Assembly (NCBI GenBank): GCA_964390905.1
Contig: CAYMLO010000033.1
Span: 1 to 64,000 of the forward strand
Reading direction: 5' to 3'
DNA from: JAFGLZ01 sp964390905
GTDB taxonomy: Bacteria; Planctomycetota; Phycisphaerae; UBA1845; JAFGLZ01
Length of the DNA stretch: 64,000 nucleotides
The notes below the pieces were generated by a model. The model did not search any database, had not been told where the DNA came from, and saw only the letters and a program-made list of their open reading frames with translations. Position 1 is the stretch's first letter; each line of letters opens with the position of its first letter. Position numbers and translations under genes: made by a program. Shown piece by piece: positions 34,787 to 42,641 of this stretch.

Positions 34787-35204
34787 CCGACAGCTCAAAC
34801 TGCGCGAGCACCTTGGGCGGCTGTATGCGTTGATCAGCGCGGTCCAGATCTCGATCGAAAGGGACATCGAGGAGATGGAACGGGGCGTCCACGCCGGATG
34901 AGCAAGGTGTTTCCAACGCGGTCGACCGTTGCGACGTCCCGAGAGGCGGACGATCGGCAGGAATCCCCGATGCCGGCCGCCTGTTGTCCCCTCATGGACA
35001 CAGGCTTTGCGCCTCCACAGCTGAGGAAAGCGCTTGACACCATCACCACGAAGAGTATAGTAAATAATGATAGGAGGGCCTGGGGTCGTCATCCGTCTAG
35101 CGTCATCGGGATGTCCTCTGGGCAGCTGATTGAGGCAAGATGTGACGGCCACTTCGCTCACGCTCTGACAACCGTTCGCAGTTCTCTTTTCTGGGAGGAA
35201 GACC
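34787..35204. other. Intergenic region with an open out-of-frame tail and a promoter
   Basis: Just after the HTH stop codon, the +1 frame stays open to a stop at about 34902 and encodes a helical, charged stretch (Leu-Asp-Arg-Gln-Leu-Lys-Leu-Arg-Glu-His-Leu and on) without an obvious start codon. The rest contains the promoter at 35034-35061 and the GGGAGG site of the next gene. Confidence 0.45.
35034..35061 (+). promoter_or_regulatory. Strong sigma-70-type promoter
   Basis: A perfect TTGACA (35034-35039) and TATAGT (35056-35061, 5 of 6) lie 16 bases apart in an AT-rich pocket, about 145 bases upstream of the gene at 35205. This is the best promoter match in the window. Confidence 0.6.
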
Positions 35205-36407
35205 ATGAGCCGATCGGGATTCTGTGCTCTTGTGGTATGCGTCCTGTGTGCATTGGGATCGCAGGCGACATTCGCCGAGTTCTACGATGCCTTCAACGAC
35301 GGCGAGTTCGCCGAGGACCCCAACTACTTCGACATCGATGACCCCAACTGGACGATCATCGAGAAGGTCGGTTTGGCATACCTCCAGGACGCCAACGACG
35401 GGGAGCTGCGTCTCTACGTAGAAGGCCATCCCTTCGCGAGCGCCGGGTTCCAGGGAGCCGTCGTCGACTATGGCGATCGAGATCCAAACACCAGCGCGAA
35501 CTGGTATGACGAGAGCCAACCGCACTACATCGTGGCCAAGATGAAGGTCAACCCTACGGAGCCCAATGAGGGGGCCGCCGGGTACTCCATACTCTCCGAC
35601 TATGCTCAGTGGCAGGCTTACCTCGCTGACTTCCAGATGAACAGCAGCCGCTTCGAGCTCATCTACGTGACCGGCCTCGACTTCAGCCAGGCCCGAGGGG
35701 GACACAACCGACCGGACATCGACAAGATCAACGGGTTCTGGATGGTGTGCCAGTTCGATCCGGGCGCCGTGCCGAGCGACCCGAACAGCCACAAGCTGAA
35801 AGCCGCCATTTGGAACGGGGACAAGTACGATTGGAATGGCGTCTGGGGTATCGACCTGTACATCACGCAGGCTTGGGATCCGAATCTCTATCCCCCCTAT
35901 TCAGAAGGCTCGTGCAGCATCGCCACGATGTGCAGCAATTACACGGGGACAGAGCTCGTGTCGGACGTCAAGATTGACAACGTCGAATGCCGAACGGGTA
36001 TCTTCACCAACGTCTATCGCACGCTGGATCTGTCCGTCAGGAACGACTCGATGGGGACCGTCACCATCGACCCGGACGTCCTGGCCGACTGCAACAATAT
36101 CGATCCCAACGAGTACGATCCCTATGACTACGACGCACAACGCCGCTACACCGACGGCACGGAGATCGTGCTCGTGGCGACCCCGCAGTCGGGCAAGTCA
36201 TTCAAGGAGTGGCTGATCTGGGACGATCCCAACCGGTATCCAGATTCGAACTACTGTGCTATCGACAGCAACGAGGTGCTCGCACTGACGATGGATACCG
36301 ACTACGTCATCGAGGGATCGTTCAAGTGCGGCGGCAGCCTTCCGCTGGCCGCGGGGATGACGCTCCTGGCGCTTGGTTTGGGTGCGTTTCTACGCCGGCT
36401 GAAGTAG
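35205..36407 (+). CDS. Exported lectin-like protein with FKCG C-terminal module
   Basis: A 400-residue exported protein. GGGAGG precedes the ATG at 35205 and the signal peptide ends Thr-Phe-Ala-Glu. Residues about 25-265 read as a concanavalin-like beta-sandwich (Phe-Tyr-Asp-Ala-Phe-Asn-Asp, Asp-Pro-Asn-Trp-Thr-Ile-Ile, Asp-Val-Lys-Ile-Asp-Asn-Val), the usual form of planctomycete proteins with LamG-like domains; I cannot assign a ligand. Residues about 270-372 hold an InlB-like repeat with an Asp/Tyr-rich insertion, then Phe-Lys-Cys-Gly (Cys375), a hydrophobic helix and Arg-Arg-Leu-Lys. This ending is shared with the genes at 2152 and 31107. A strong promoter lies upstream, so the gene is probably well expressed alone. 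Confidence 0.74.
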   Translation: MSRSGFCALVVCVLCALGSQATFAEFYDAFNDGEFAEDPNYFDIDDPNWTIIEKVGLAYLQDANDGELRLYVEGHPFASAGFQGAVVDYGDRDPNTSANWYDESQPHYIVAKMKVNPTEPNEGAAGYSILSDYAQWQAYLADFQMNSSRFELIYVTGLDFSQARGGHNRPDIDKINGFWMVCQFDPGAVPSDPNSHKLKAAIWNGDKYDWNGVWGIDLYITQAWDPNLYPPYSEGSCSIATMCSNYTGTELVSDVKIDNVECRTGIFTNVYRTLDLSVRNDSMGTVTIDPDVLADCNNIDPNEYDPYDYDAQRRYTDGTEIVLVATPQSGKSFKEWLIWDDPNRYPDSNYCAIDSNEVLALTMDTDYVIEGSFKCGGSLPLAAGMTLLALGLGAFLRRLK

Positions 36408-36664
36408 GCCGGCGTTCGCCATCGGACAAGGGGGGATCACGACCCCCAGGGCAAGATCTCTTTGGCCTGGACGAAGGTGTTGTGCTGTCTGTACAGCTGA
36501 TTGTCCATTGGGTTTGGGGCCGCCAACCCGCCGGCTGAGGTAGACCGGCGCTCGCCACCATGCAAGGGGGGGATCACATGCCCCAGGGCACGATGTCTCT
36601 GGGCTCGACGTAGGCGCCGCGCTGGGCGTACAGCAGGTTGTCCATGTAGATGATGATGGCGCTT
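36393..36664. repeat. Diverged tandem duplication, 136-base period
   Basis: Two copies (36393-36528 and 36529-36664) start with CGCCGGCTGA-[A/G]-GTAG and share an AAGGGGGGATCAC segment and a CCCCAGGGCA segment at the same offsets. Each unit spans the tail-to-tail junction of the FKCG-module gene and the pseudopilin gene, so the second pseudopilin ending, 36437-36508, is a remnant. Confidence 0.65.
36437..36508 (-). pseudogene. Remnant of a pseudopilin C-terminus
   Basis: The last 23 codons of a pseudopilin-like gene survive here, from Met-Asp-Asn-Gln-Leu-Tyr to Ile-Leu-Pro-Trp-Gly-Ser and a stop. They match the end of the intact gene at 36574 (Met-Asp-Asn-Leu-Leu-Tyr to Ile-Val-Pro-Trp-Gly-Met). 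Nothing of the rest of the gene remains upstream. Confidence 0.6.
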
Positions 36665-37650
36665 AACTCGTCCCACGCGCGTCCCTTGTCCCCTCTCAGA
36701 CGGAACTCCGGCGGCTGCGTTCCCAGCCGTGGGTTGTTCCCCAACTCGAAGGTGGGCCAGGGATCGCGCTGAAGCTCAGCGTGCCCGTCGTAGCAGAAGA
36801 TCCCCCCCCGTTTCCACAGGAAGGGATCGTATTGCATGGTGTCGCCATTCGTGTCGTAGTCGAGGTCGTGGAATTTGCAGGTGGTCGGCTGACCATGGTA
36901 GACGCCAATGATGTTGTCGGCGAAGAACCCGTAGTCGTTGCAGTTGTAGGCCGACCCATTGTCACCGTAGTAGCCCGCGGTTGCGACGTGGCGGTCCCAC
37001 TGCTCATCGAGAAGGAGCGGCAACCGACCGGGTGCGTAGACCTTGCTGGTCTTCAAGATCGGTCCGCTCACGTCCCCCCACGTGCTCTCGCACGGCAGCC
37101 CCAGGGCATCCATTTCCACTTTCAGTCGCCAGTACCGGGCCCAGACGGCTCGGGTGTAGTTCCAAACGCCATGGGCCTTGATCGGGTCGCTGACGCGCTC
37201 GAAGTCAGGACACCGGTAAGATTCCTCGAAGATGGCATAGGAGAACAGCAGGCCGCTCCGCGGGATGTCCACCCAGTCGGGCCAGTCCTCCTGCAGGGCG
37301 TGGGTGACAGCGGCCAGATCATTCGGCTCGCCCAGCCAGGCCTCGTTGGCGTCGAAGACGTCACCGTGCATCGTCGAGACGAAGGGGTACACCTCGTCGA
37401 AGTCGTCAGCGTATAGCAGGAGCGCCCGGCCGAGCTGCCCGATGCGGACGAGGCACACGGCGGTGCGCGCCTGTGCCCGAGCCTTGCTCAGCGAGGGAAG
37501 AAGAATGGAAATCAGCAACGCGATGATGGCGACAACGACAAGGAGCTCTATGAGCGTAAACGCCCTTCGCCCCTGCGCAGGTATCCCCCCATGGGTTGAA
37601 ATCGACGACGGGTGGCTGACGGCGCCGTCTCGCGCAAAGAAACCACGCAC
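36574..37650 (-). CDS. Pseudopilin-like protein with H-X9-DG-type C-terminal domain
   Basis: A 358-residue protein. The start is probably the GTG at 37650, nine bases after GAGGAG; an upstream ATG would add a long leader. An unusually long basic leader (about 30 residues) precedes Arg-Ala-Phe-Thr-Leu-Ile-Glu and the hydrophobic helix, the prepilin peptidase site. The globular part is rich in Tyr, Trp and Asp and has Tyr-His-Gly-Gln-Pro and, 30 residues later, Phe-Cys-Tyr-Asp-Gly-His-Ala-Glu, like the His...Asp-Gly ending of planctomycete pseudopilins. It ends Val-Pro-Trp-Gly-Met. Its role may be surface display or a minor pseudopilin. A degraded copy of its last 23 codons lies just downstream. 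Confidence 0.82.
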   Translation of the reverse strand: MRGFFARDGAVSHPSSISTHGGIPAQGRRAFTLIELLVVVAIIALLISILLPSLSKARAQARTAVCLVRIGQLGRALLLYADDFDEVYPFVSTMHGDVFDANEAWLGEPNDLAAVTHALQEDWPDWVDIPRSGLLFSYAIFEESYRCPDFERVSDPIKAHGVWNYTRAVWARYWRLKVEMDALGLPCESTWGDVSGPILKTSKVYAPGRLPLLLDEQWDRHVATAGYYGDNGSAYNCNDYGFFADNIIGVYHGQPTTCKFHDLDYDTNGDTMQYDPFLWKRGGIFCYDGHAELQRDPWPTFELGNNPRLGTQPPEFRLRGDKGRAWDELSAIIIYMDNLLYAQRGAYVEPRDIVPWGM

Positions 37651-37868
37651 GCTCCCGATCTCCTCAAGTCCCCACGCCTTTCCACCGGTTACCACCATTA
37701 TCCTACATCGGCTTGCGCGACCAGGCAACGCCTTACCTGTCGGAATTCTGTGGAATTGACATCAATCTTCTCCACTCGTCCTTAATTGCAGAACCGGGAG
37801 GATCGGCGATCTGGCGCCACGTCGTTCCTGCAACGCGGGGCGAAACGATGGGTCTGGGGACCCTGACG

Positions 37869-37877
37869 TGATATGAT
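37869..37877 (+). promoter_or_regulatory. Extended -10 promoter for the ceramidase-like gene
   Basis: TGATATGAT (37869-37877) combines a TG dinucleotide with TATGAT, 36 bases upstream of the ATG at 37914. There is no good -35, as is usual for extended -10 promoters. Confidence 0.4.
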
Positions 37878-37913
37878 AATCAGTCCGAACCGAGGCAGCA
37901 AAGGAGAAGGATC

Positions 37914-39368
37914 ATGGAGCGTTCGCTCATTCTGTCCCTGGTACTGGTGAGTCTGATCGGTTGGACGGCGTCGTGTCCGCAGGACGTCTTGGCGGCGGAT
38001 GCTGACAAGCCGTTCCGCGCCGGGGCGGCCACCAGCAACATCACGCCGCCGCTGGGGATCAGCATCAACGGTGGGATGTCCGATCGGACGGCCGCACATA
38101 TCCACGACGAACTGCACGCCCGGTGCCTGGCGCTCGACAACGGCCAGAAGCGAATCACCGTCGCGCTGGTCGACAGCTGCGTGATCCCGCGGGATGTCTT
38201 CGATCAGGCCAAGCGGCTCATCCACGAGGCCACCAAGCTGCCCACCGATCATATGCTGATGGCGGCCACGCACACGCACTATGCGCCGACGGTGGCGAAC
38301 GTCTTTCAGAGCAAGGCGGACGAGCCGTACAAGGCGTTCATGGCTCGCCGGATCGCCGACGGCGTCCGACGGGCCATCAATAACCTCGCGCCCGCCCGGA
38401 TCGGCTGGGCCGTCGGGTCCGAACCCAACCAGGTCTTCAACCGGCGGTGGCACCTCAAGCCCGGCACGATGCCGCCGAACCCGTTCGGCACGCGCGACGA
38501 CAAGGTCAAGATGAACCCCGGTAGAAAGAACCCCAACTTGATCAAACCCGCAGGGCCGATCGATCCGGACGTGCCCGTCGTGTCCGTCCAATCGCCCGAC
38601 GGCCGGCCGATCGCGCTGCTGGCCAACTACTCGCTCCACTATGTGGGCGGCTGTCCGGGCAACCACATCTCAGCCGACTACTTCGGCATGTTCGCCAACC
38701 GCATCGAGCGGCTCCTGAAGGCCGACTGGCTCGACCCGCCCTTCGTCGCCATGATGTCGAACGGGACGAGCGGCGACATCAACAACGTCAACTTCCGCGG
38801 CGGGCAGAAGCCCCAGCCTCGCTACGGACAGATGCGTCTGGTCGCGCACGCGGTCGCCGACGCTGCGTATCGCGCCCATCGGACCCTCACGTACCACGAT
38901 CGCGTCCCGCTCGACGTCCGCCAGGCCACACTCGAGCTGGGCGTCCGCCGGCCGAGCGCCGCCGAGGTCGAGCAGGCCCAGCAGATCCTCGCCAAGGCCA
39001 AGGGCCGGTCGCTGCGGGGCCTTACCGAAATCTACGCCAACGAGACGGTCAACCTCGCGAAGGCCCCACCCAAGGTGGAGGTCATCCTGCAGGTCATACG
39101 GATCGGCGATCTGGCCATTTGCGCGATTCCGTGCGAGGTCTTCGTCGAGATCGGCCTGGAGCTCAAGCGCAAGAGCCCGTTCAAGCCGACCTTCACCATC
39201 GAACTGGCCAACGGCTACAACGGCTACCTGCCGACGGCGGCGCAGCACGCGCTGGGGGGCTATGAGACCTGGCGGGCCCGGTCGAGCTACCTCGAGGTCC
39301 AGGCCGCCCCGAAGATCGTCAAGACGCTGTTAACGTTGCTCGACGATCTCAAGCGATCTGGCGCGTGA
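37914..39368 (+). CDS. Exported neutral/alkaline ceramidase-like protein
   Basis: A 484-residue exported protein; AAGGAG lies seven bases before the ATG. After the signal peptide (about residues 1-28) it begins Phe-Arg-Ala-Gly-Ala-Ala-Thr-Ser-Asn-Ile-Thr-Pro-Pro-Leu-Gly, the start of the neutral/alkaline non-lysosomal ceramidase family (PF04734). The zinc-site motif Ala-Ala-Thr-His-Thr-His-Tyr-Ala-Pro is present, as are Leu-Ala-Asn-Tyr-Ser-Leu-His-Tyr-Val-Gly-Gly and Ser-Asn-Gly-Thr-Ser-Gly-Asp-Ile-Asn. Planctomycetes have many such genes and rarely known ceramides, so the true substrate may be another N-acyl compound. The length is shorter than animal ceramidases but normal for this bacterial group. 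Convergent with pyrD. Confidence 0.86.
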   Translation: MERSLILSLVLVSLIGWTASCPQDVLAADADKPFRAGAATSNITPPLGISINGGMSDRTAAHIHDELHARCLALDNGQKRITVALVDSCVIPRDVFDQAKRLIHEATKLPTDHMLMAATHTHYAPTVANVFQSKADEPYKAFMARRIADGVRRAINNLAPARIGWAVGSEPNQVFNRRWHLKPGTMPPNPFGTRDDKVKMNPGRKNPNLIKPAGPIDPDVPVVSVQSPDGRPIALLANYSLHYVGGCPGNHISADYFGMFANRIERLLKADWLDPPFVAMMSNGTSGDINNVNFRGGQKPQPRYGQMRLVAHAVADAAYRAHRTLTYHDRVPLDVRQATLELGVRRPSAAEVEQAQQILAKAKGRSLRGLTEIYANETVNLAKAPPKVEVILQVIRIGDLAICAIPCEVFVEIGLELKRKSPFKPTFTIELANGYNGYLPTAAQHALGGYETWRARSSYLEVQAAPKIVKTLLTLLDDLKRSGA

Positions 39369-39375
39369 ACCCGAG

Positions 39376-39395
39376 CCCGCCTGTCCCCAGGCGGG
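39376..39395. terminator. Perfect hairpin between the ceramidase-like gene and pyrD
   Basis: CCCGCCTG (39376-39383) pairs perfectly with CAGGCGGG (39388-39395) around a TCCC loop. It lies seven bases after one stop codon and directly abuts the pyrD stop on the other strand, so it can serve both genes. No U-tract is present. Confidence 0.6.
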
Positions 39396-40352
39396 TCAGT
39401 CGCTGCGATGGAGTCTGGCCCGCCCCACCAGGTCGGTGATCCTGCTCAGGCCGCGCTCGGACAGGTAGCGGCGCAATCCCTCGATGATGGGAATGGGCGC
39501 GGTCGGATCGCCGAACAGCGCCGTTCCGACGCCGACGGCCGTGGCGCCGGCCAGGATGAACTCCACCGCGTCTCGCCAGTCGGCCACGCCACCCATGCCG
39601 ATGATGGGAACGCCGGCTTCGCGGCAGACGGTGCGGTAGACCTTGCTGATGAGGTGGACGGCCATCGGCTTGATCGCCGGGCCGCTCAACCCGCCGGTGT
39701 CGTTGGCGAGCTTCGGCCGCCACGTGTCGACGTCGACCGCCATGCCCACGAACGTATTGACCATGCTCAGCACGTCCGCGCCGCCCTCGACGGCCGCCCG
39801 GGCCGTCGCCGCGATGTCCGTCACGTTCGGGCTGAGCTTGACGATCAGGACGCTGCGCCGGACCTCGGCGCGAACGGCCCCGACCAGCGCCCGAAGGGCC
39901 GCTGGATCCGTGCCGTACACCATCCCGTCCGCGACATTGGGGCAACTGACGTTCAACTCCAGGCCCGCGATCGCATCGATGGGATCGAGTCGGCGGCAGA
40001 CGGTGAGGTAGTCATCCACGGCATGCCCGGCCACGTTGACGAACACGGGGACCTGCAGTGACGGTAAGTCGGGGACCTTCTCGGCCACGAACCGCTCGAG
40101 CCCGATGTTGGCCAGCCCAATCGCATTGAGCATCCCGGCGCTCGTCTCGACCACGCGGGGCGGCGGGTTGCCCGGCCGCTCTTCGACCGTGATGCTCTTC
40201 GTCGTAAACGCACCCAGCTGACTCAGGTCGACGAAGTCAGACAGCTCCAGACCGTATCCGCACGTCCCCGACGCCGTGACGATCGGATTGGCCAGCCGAA
40301 CGCCCGCCAGCTCGACGCTCAGGTCAACGGTCGGTTGAGCATCCGTTGCCAT
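39396..40352 (-). CDS. pyrD: Dihydroorotate dehydrogenase, class 1B
   Basis: A 318-residue cytoplasmic enzyme of pyrimidine synthesis that oxidises dihydroorotate to orotate with FMN. Motifs are Thr-Thr-Lys-Ser-Ile-Thr (FMN), Asn-Val-Ser-Cys-Pro-Asn (the Cys base marks class 1, not the Ser of class 2), Leu-Ser-Gly-Pro-Ala-Ile-Lys-Pro and Gly-Met-Gly-Gly-Val. Lack of an N-terminal membrane extension also fits class 1. Class 1B enzymes work with the iron-sulfur subunit PyrK; no pyrK is in the window. I use the ATG at 40352, leaving residues about 1-12 before the barrel. It stands alone, convergent with the ceramidase-like gene. Confidence 0.93.
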   Translation of the reverse strand: MATDAQPTVDLSVELAGVRLANPIVTASGTCGYGLELSDFVDLSQLGAFTTKSITVEERPGNPPPRVVETSAGMLNAIGLANIGLERFVAEKVPDLPSLQVPVFVNVAGHAVDDYLTVCRRLDPIDAIAGLELNVSCPNVADGMVYGTDPAALRALVGAVRAEVRRSVLIVKLSPNVTDIAATARAAVEGGADVLSMVNTFVGMAVDVDTWRPKLANDTGGLSGPAIKPMAVHLISKVYRTVCREAGVPIIGMGGVADWRDAVEFILAGATAVGVGTALFGDPTAPIPIIEGLRRYLSERGLSRITDLVGRARLHRSD

Positions 40353-40674
40353 GACTCGCGGGCCCCCAACGACCGGACCGAAATCGTCGCCCGGCCGAAG
40401 CCAACGATAACCCACTTAACAACAACGCCTTAGACGGCAGGACCCGGCCGATCCGACCGTCCTGCCCCGATCTGACCGGCGATCCTAACGCGCGTCGGCG
40501 CGGCCAACAAGCCATCGCCGCCAGAGGCCTGGTCCGCCGCAGAGGGCATCCTTAGCCGTTGGCGTCTTGTGGGAGGCGTGTCTCGTCGTTTTGACAGCGC
40601 TCCAACGGCTCAACTAGACTCGGTAGACCCGCAAGCTGTGGGACATGGGCGAGTTGGCGCAGGAGGCGGTCTTG
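40353..40674. other. Divergent intergenic region with an inverted repeat
   Basis: These 322 bases separate the divergent pyrD and helical-barrel genes. AGCCGTTGG (40554-40562) and CCAACGGCT (40602-40610) are perfect inverted arms 39 bases apart, the second lying inside the promoter at 40591-40620; this could be a regulator site. No gene was found. Confidence 0.5.
40591..40620 (+). promoter_or_regulatory. Sigma-70-type promoter for the helical-barrel gene
   Basis: A perfect TTGACA (40591-40596), an 18-base spacer and TAGACT (40615-40620) lie 55 bases upstream of the start at 40675. One arm of a 9-base inverted repeat overlaps the spacer. Confidence 0.5.
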
Positions 40675-42249
40675 ATGCAGTCGCTACCGTTCAACGTGGT
40701 CGGGTGCGTGCTTTCATTGGCAGCATGGGGAATCGCGTCTGAGGCGACCACTGAAGTCGGCGCCCCGCTCGACAGCGGTCTGACGCCGGAGCACGTCGAG
40801 AAGCGACCGTACCTCGATTACGCGCGACAGTGCGTCGACCTGATCATTGCGCACGGCACGGACCGCTATGGCAAGGTCCACAGCCCGATCCTGATGAACA
40901 TCCTCGACGTGCGGACGCGGTCGTGTCCGGCCGATCCGCTGCCGTTGGACGAGCAGTTCCGCGTGATCCGGCGCGGACGTCGCGGGCCCGGGGGCGCCAA
41001 TCTATATCTCGACCAGCCGCTGATCCGCACGATGCTCGCGTTGAGTCGCGTCACCGCAGACGAGAAGTACGTACGGTTCGCGCGCAAGTCACTGGGCTAC
41101 TATCTCGAGAACCTCGTCGACGAGAAGGGCCTGCTGTGGTGGGGCTATCATCGACACTACGACGCCCACCGCGACGTCAAGACCGGGCACAGCGGCAACT
41201 GGCATGAGATCCACATCGAGCAGGCCGTCTGGCCGATCCTGTGGGACGTCAACCCGCAGGCCGTCACGCGCGAGATCGAGGCCATCTGGCAGTGGCACGT
41301 CATCGACAAGAAAACGGGCGAGATCAACCGCCACGCCGACGGGCGGCGCGGTTGCGACTTCGCGATGACGGGCGGGGAGATCCTCAACGCCTTCGCCTTC
41401 CTTCACGCCAAGACAACCGACCCAACGTGGCTGGACCGCGCCAAGCTCGTCGCCGACTACTACTGGCGGTCGCGTCATCCCAAGACAGGCCTGATCCCCA
41501 ACCGCCCCAACGCCGGTAAGGAGCGGTTCGACGGCTCGCACTTCGACACCTCGATCACCGGCATGCTCTGCCCGCGATTGCTGAGCGCCCATAGGCTGAC
41601 GCGCGAGCCGATCTTCCGCGAGCACGCCATCGCCTATCTCAAGGCCTACGCCAAGTACGGCTACGACGCCAAGGCGAGGCAGTTCTGGGGCAGCCTCGCG
41701 CTCGACGGAACGCCCGTCGCCGGCCCGCGCGTTCCCAAGGGGTATGCCGCCTACGAGCCCCGCGGGCACATCGACTTGTGGCAGCCCTATATCGCCGGAT
41801 ACGAGCACCCCACCCGGACGGCCCAGGCCTACGCCCACGCGTATGAGCTGACCCGGGACGCCGGACTCCTGGCGGCGGCCAAAAAGTGGGCGGACTGCCT
41901 CCGTCGCGCCTGGCCGCCGCGCCGCTGCCATGAGCAAACCTGGTATGCCGACTACGCCAAGGACTGGGCCCCCCACGGAACCTACGCCGGGCGCTACGGC
42001 AGAACGCTCTCATTCCTCCTGCACATGCACGCCCTGACACGAGACGCAGACTATCTGAATTTCGCTCGCCAGGTGGCCAGGGAGGCCGTCGCCAAGCTCT
42101 TCCACAAGGGCCTGTTTAGAGGCCATCCGGCAAAACCCTACTACGAAGCCGCCGACGGCGTGGGCTATCTGCTCTATGCCCTCGTCCAGCTCGACCAGGT
42201 CATGAGGGACAGCGACAGCGACACCGACACCCCGTCGGTGAACTGGTAG
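40675..42249 (+). CDS. Exported (alpha/alpha)-barrel protein, probable polysaccharide lyase or glycosidase
   Basis: A 524-residue exported protein; the start at 40675 follows AGGAGG, and an upstream in-frame ATG lacks a site. The signal peptide is about residues 1-24. The rest is a helical toroid with repeated Tyr/Trp-rich helices, for example Leu-Leu-Trp-Trp-Gly-Tyr-His-Arg-His-Tyr-Asp-Ala-His, Gly-Asn-Trp-His-Glu-Ile-His-Ile-Glu-Gln and Gly-Cys-Asp-Phe-Ala-Met-Thr-Gly-Gly-Glu. His and Glu pairs on adjacent helices are typical of catalytic clefts in this fold. Its plan resembles the PL10 and the C-terminal domains at 5678 and 53445. The exact family and substrate are not assigned. Confidence 0.68.
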   Translation: MQSLPFNVVGCVLSLAAWGIASEATTEVGAPLDSGLTPEHVEKRPYLDYARQCVDLIIAHGTDRYGKVHSPILMNILDVRTRSCPADPLPLDEQFRVIRRGRRGPGGANLYLDQPLIRTMLALSRVTADEKYVRFARKSLGYYLENLVDEKGLLWWGYHRHYDAHRDVKTGHSGNWHEIHIEQAVWPILWDVNPQAVTREIEAIWQWHVIDKKTGEINRHADGRRGCDFAMTGGEILNAFAFLHAKTTDPTWLDRAKLVADYYWRSRHPKTGLIPNRPNAGKERFDGSHFDTSITGMLCPRLLSAHRLTREPIFREHAIAYLKAYAKYGYDAKARQFWGSLALDGTPVAGPRVPKGYAAYEPRGHIDLWQPYIAGYEHPTRTAQAYAHAYELTRDAGLLAAAKKWADCLRRAWPPRRCHEQTWYADYAKDWAPHGTYAGRYGRTLSFLLHMHALTRDADYLNFARQVAREAVAKLFHKGLFRGHPAKPYYEAADGVGYLLYALVQLDQVMRDSDSDTDTPSVNW

Positions 42250-42279
42250 GTCTGGGAAGCGAGCGGGAGCGTTCCGGGC

Positions 42280-42507
42280 TTAGCGAGCGCGGTAGGTGAT
42301 CCGACCGCGGGACAGGTCGTACGGGCTCAGCTCGACGGTCACGTTGTCGCCGGGCAGGATCCGGATGAAGTTCTTGCGCATCTTCCCCGAAACGACACAG
42401 AGAGCCTCGTGCGACTGCCCACTCATGTCGATCGACACCTTGAACATCGCGTTGGGGAGTGCAGCGACGACGCGGCCTTCCGCTTGTATGGACTGAGAAT
42501 CAGACAT
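42280..42507 (-). CDS. infA: Translation initiation factor IF-1
   Basis: A 75-residue protein made of one S1/OB-fold domain. It binds the ribosomal A site of the 30S subunit and helps IF-2 and IF-3 during initiation. Diagnostic stretches are Glu-Gly-Arg-Val-Val-Ala-Ala-Leu-Pro-Asn-Ala-Met-Phe-Lys-Val, Gly-Lys-Met-Arg-Lys-Asn-Phe-Ile-Arg-Ile and Pro-Gly-Asp-Asn-Val-Thr-Val-Glu-Leu-Ser-Pro-Tyr-Asp. The length is normal, with a short N-terminal extension. It is not next to ribosomal protein genes here; its upstream neighbour on the same strand is an oxidoreductase gene ending 134 bases away. Confidence 0.96.
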   Translation of the reverse strand: MSDSQSIQAEGRVVAALPNAMFKVSIDMSGQSHEALCVVSGKMRKNFIRILPGDNVTVELSPYDLSRGRITYRAR

Positions 42508-42641
42508 CGTTGGTACTTTGCTACCCTACCTTTCCGTTTCCAAATCCCCTCTCACCTCTAACCTTGTAACAGGACCGACCGCCGGCCGCAAGGGTTTGCC
42601 GATGATTCAAAGCACATCTCGACCCGAACGAGGCATCGCGG

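Noticed and set aside
29306..37913. The cluster of odd small genes as a prophage or defence island
   Set aside because: Apart from one tail-collar domain and one HTH regulator there is no integrase, capsid, nuclease, toxin or attachment site, and the neighbouring genes are secreted planctomycete proteins.
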